A stretch of 63,847 bases of DNA from GCA-2794515 sp033763335. Lineage in GTDB: Bacteria > Chloroflexota > Anaerolineae > Aggregatilineales > Phototrophicaceae. Shown in pieces: positions 62,178-63,847 of this stretch. The stretch lies in contig JANRKU010000023.1 of assembly GCA_033763335.1 (NCBI GenBank), positions 1-63,847 of the forward strand, in the 5' to 3' direction. Position numbers and translations under genes: made by a program. The notes below the pieces were generated by a model, which saw only the letters and a program-made list of their open reading frames with translations, was not told where the DNA came from and did not search any database. Every line of letters begins with the position of its first letter. Position 1 is the stretch's first letter.

Positions 62178-63305
62178 ATGCGAATTGGGATTTTAGGTGG
62201 TGGACAGTTGGCACAAATGCTGACGCAATCTGCCATATCGTTGGGACTTGAAACGGCGATATTTGAGCAAACCGCCGATACACCCGCTTCACGGCTCACC
62301 CATTCTCAGGTTGTAGCACGCTGGACAGATACGTCTGCTATCACCACATTTGGGCAATTATGTGACCTGATTACGCTTGAAAATGAATTTGTAGATGCGG
62401 GGGTATTACGTCAATTTGAGGCGATGGGGTTGCCTGTCTATCCTACATCCCACACATTGGAACGGATACAAGATAAATTGACGCAAAAAGTAACGATGAT
62501 AGCGCAAAATATCCCTTTACCGATATTTGCCCCACTTGACACTCTCGATACGGCACGACATTTTGGCGAAAAACATGGCTACCCGTTTTTACTGAAGGCA
62601 CGGCGCAATAGTTATGATGGTTATGGCAATGCCACTATCCACACACCAGAGGATATTCAACCCCATTGGGAACGGCTATCACAAGGCGATAGGGCGCTGA
62701 TGGCAGAGGCATTTGTGCCATTCACACACGAATTAGCTGTGATGGTGGTGCGGGGGCGGGATGGTCAGACAGTGGCTTATCCTGTTGTGGAGACGATACA
62801 AAAAAATCATGTGTGCCATGTGGTGCGTGCGCCCGCTAATTTGTCTGCCGAAATCATTGCTAATGCGCGGTATTTGGCGATTGAAGCTGTCAAAGCAATT
62901 GATGGGGTGGGCATATTTGGGGTCGAATTATTTTTATTGGCAGATGGCTCTGTTCTCTTCAATGAAATTGCCCCACGTCCGCATAATTCGGGACATTACA
63001 CCATAGAGGGGTGTGTGACCTCGCAATTTGAAAATCACCTACGGGCGGTGATGGGCTTGCCATTAGGCTCAGTGGCACTATGCGCCCCTGCGGTAGTAAT
63101 GGTGAATTTACTCGGCACAAAAGATGGCATGATGAATGGTGATGATTTAGCTAATGCTTTGCAATATGACAGAGTGCATGTGCATTTATATGGCAAGCGC
63201 CAACTGCGTAAGGGGCGCAAAATGGGTCATCTTACCGTTTTGGCAGAGTCACTTGCAGAGGCGGAATCCATCGGATTACAGGCGGCGGCACAGTTTGATA
63301 TTTAA
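62178..63305 (+). CDS. purK: N5-carboxyaminoimidazole ribonucleotide synthase
   Basis: ATP-grasp enzyme that carboxylates AIR on N5 in purine synthesis. It starts with IGILGGGQLAQML, has the ATP-grasp lysine region YPFLLKARRNSYDGYGN, and ends with the metal-binding FNEIAPRPHNSGHYT motif. 375 residues. The frame is open three codons further, but ATG 62178 has GAGGAG eight bases upstream. purE follows directly. Confidence 0.95.
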   Translation: MRIGILGGGQLAQMLTQSAISLGLETAIFEQTADTPASRLTHSQVVARWTDTSAITTFGQLCDLITLENEFVDAGVLRQFEAMGLPVYPTSHTLERIQDKLTQKVTMIAQNIPLPIFAPLDTLDTARHFGEKHGYPFLLKARRNSYDGYGNATIHTPEDIQPHWERLSQGDRALMAEAFVPFTHELAVMVVRGRDGQTVAYPVVETIQKNHVCHVVRAPANLSAEIIANARYLAIEAVKAIDGVGIFGVELFLLADGSVLFNEIAPRPHNSGHYTIEGCVTSQFENHLRAVMGLPLGSVALCAPAVVMVNLLGTKDGMMNGDDLANALQYDRVHVHLYGKRQLRKGRKMGHLTVLAESLAEAESIGLQAAAQFDI

Positions 63306-63316
63306 GGAGTGATTTT

Positions 63317-63799
63317 ATGGCACAAATTGGCATTATTATGGGCAGTGATAGTGACTTGCCCACCCTACAAGGGGCGATTGATATTTGCAAAGAATTTGGC
63401 GTGCCGTTTGAGGTAAGGGTTGTATCGGCTCATCGCACACCCGATGATATGGCGACTTATGGCAAGACAGCACATGAACGCGGTATTCGCGTGATTATCG
63501 CAGGGGCAGGTGGCGCGGCGCATTTACCCGGTATGGTGGCGGCATATAGCCCATTGCCTGTTATTGGCGTGCCTGTGCAGAGTAAATCGCTCAATGGGCT
63601 AGATTCTCTTTTATCCATCGTACAAATGCCTGCGGGGGTGCCTGTAGCGACTGTGGCGATAGGTGGGGGAAAAAATGCAGGGCTATTGGCAATCCAAATT
63701 TTAGCCACCCACGATAAGGCATTGTTGGATAAGGTGATTGCCTACAAAATCAGAATTGCTGATGAATCTCGCGCCAAAAATGACACTTTATCGTTTTAA
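63317..63799 (+). CDS. purE: N5-carboxyaminoimidazole ribonucleotide mutase
   Basis: Class I PurE that converts N5-CAIR to CAIR, the step after PurK. GSDSDLP, VVSAHRTPDDM and AGAGGAAHLPGM are all present; His in SAHRTP is the catalytic base. 160 residues, normal length. ATG start with AAGGAG upstream, 11 bases after purK. The window ends 48 bases after its stop; the final ATG there could begin a further gene but cannot be judged. Confidence 0.96.
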   Translation: MAQIGIIMGSDSDLPTLQGAIDICKEFGVPFEVRVVSAHRTPDDMATYGKTAHERGIRVIIAGAGGAAHLPGMVAAYSPLPVIGVPVQSKSLNGLDSLLSIVQMPAGVPVATVAIGGGKNAGLLAIQILATHDKALLDKVIAYKIRIADESRAKNDTLSF

Positions 63800-63847
63800 G
63801 CGCGAGACGATGATGCTATGGGTAGAATCGAAACAAAATAGGATGAA

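Noticed and set aside
63800..63847. Start of a further gene at the right edge (ATG at 63844)
   Set aside because: Only one codon is visible, so nothing can be supported.

Overview
The window looks like chromosomal core DNA of a Chloroflexota bacterium, most like class Anaerolineae. This is an inference from gene content, not from a marker tree. The pointers are secreted PA14 plus SH3 proteins, LysM lipoproteins, family-39 glycosyltransferases, HlyD/MacB efflux modules, a maltose-type ABC importer under a LacI repressor, and a joint mreBCD-PBP2-minCDE-rodA cluster. Many genes start with TTG or GTG behind a clear ribosome binding site. Promoters look sigma70-like, often with an extended -10 (TGnTATAAT). 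There is no phage, transposase, integrase, rRNA or CRISPR array. No gene-free stretch exceeds 300 bases.

Layout. (1) 1-4.9 kb: a palindromic element, then a leftward metabolic run of prephenate dehydratase, aspartate-semialdehyde dehydrogenase, sulfolipid synthase SqdB and a divergent HisD-family dehydrogenase. (2) 4.9-6.2 kb: a SufR-like Fe-S regulator and an A-type Fe-S carrier. (3) 6.2-13.4 kb: a five-gene MacAB-like efflux operon carrying a large unknown protein with an HxxxDG motif. (4) 13.5-16.3 kb: a secreted PA14/SH3 protein, an unknown gene with a GbsR-type regulator, and tRNA-Leu. (5) 16.4-19.9 kb: tig-clpP-clpX. (6) 19.9-26.2 kb: an alpha/beta-hydrolase fused to a glutaminyl cyclotransferase, an MBL-fold protein with altered ligands, then rightward LysM lipoprotein, Nudix, rplS (with a likely attenuator), a class I amidotransferase and glutamate racemase.

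(7) 26.2-30.8 kb: a membrane sensor kinase, an AlbA/Schlafen-type regulator and two small membrane proteins. (8) 30.8-37.0 kb: a sugar regulon read leftward, made of LacI repressor (tandem operators just at its promoter), binding protein, two permeases and a clan-A glycosidase. (9) 37.1-38.7 kb: tRNA-Gln beside gltX, followed by a gene-free stretch packed with palindromes that resemble the element at position 1. (10) 39.0-48.1 kb: the cell-shape and division block mreB, mreC, mreD, PBP2, an unknown membrane protein, minC, minD, minE and rodA, all leftward.

(11) 48.2-63.8 kb, all rightward: tilS, a response regulator, an envelope operon (esterase-CapA fusion, small membrane protein, GH3 hexosaminidase), a Clp ATPase whose first AAA module is degenerate, an unknown gene, a phosphohexomutase, a methyltransferase, a family-39 glycosyltransferase, purK and purE. 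The best leads for something undescribed are the HxxxDG protein inside the efflux operon, the two enzyme fusions, the Clp ATPase with a dead first module, the unknown membrane protein in the shape cluster, and the multi-arm palindromes.
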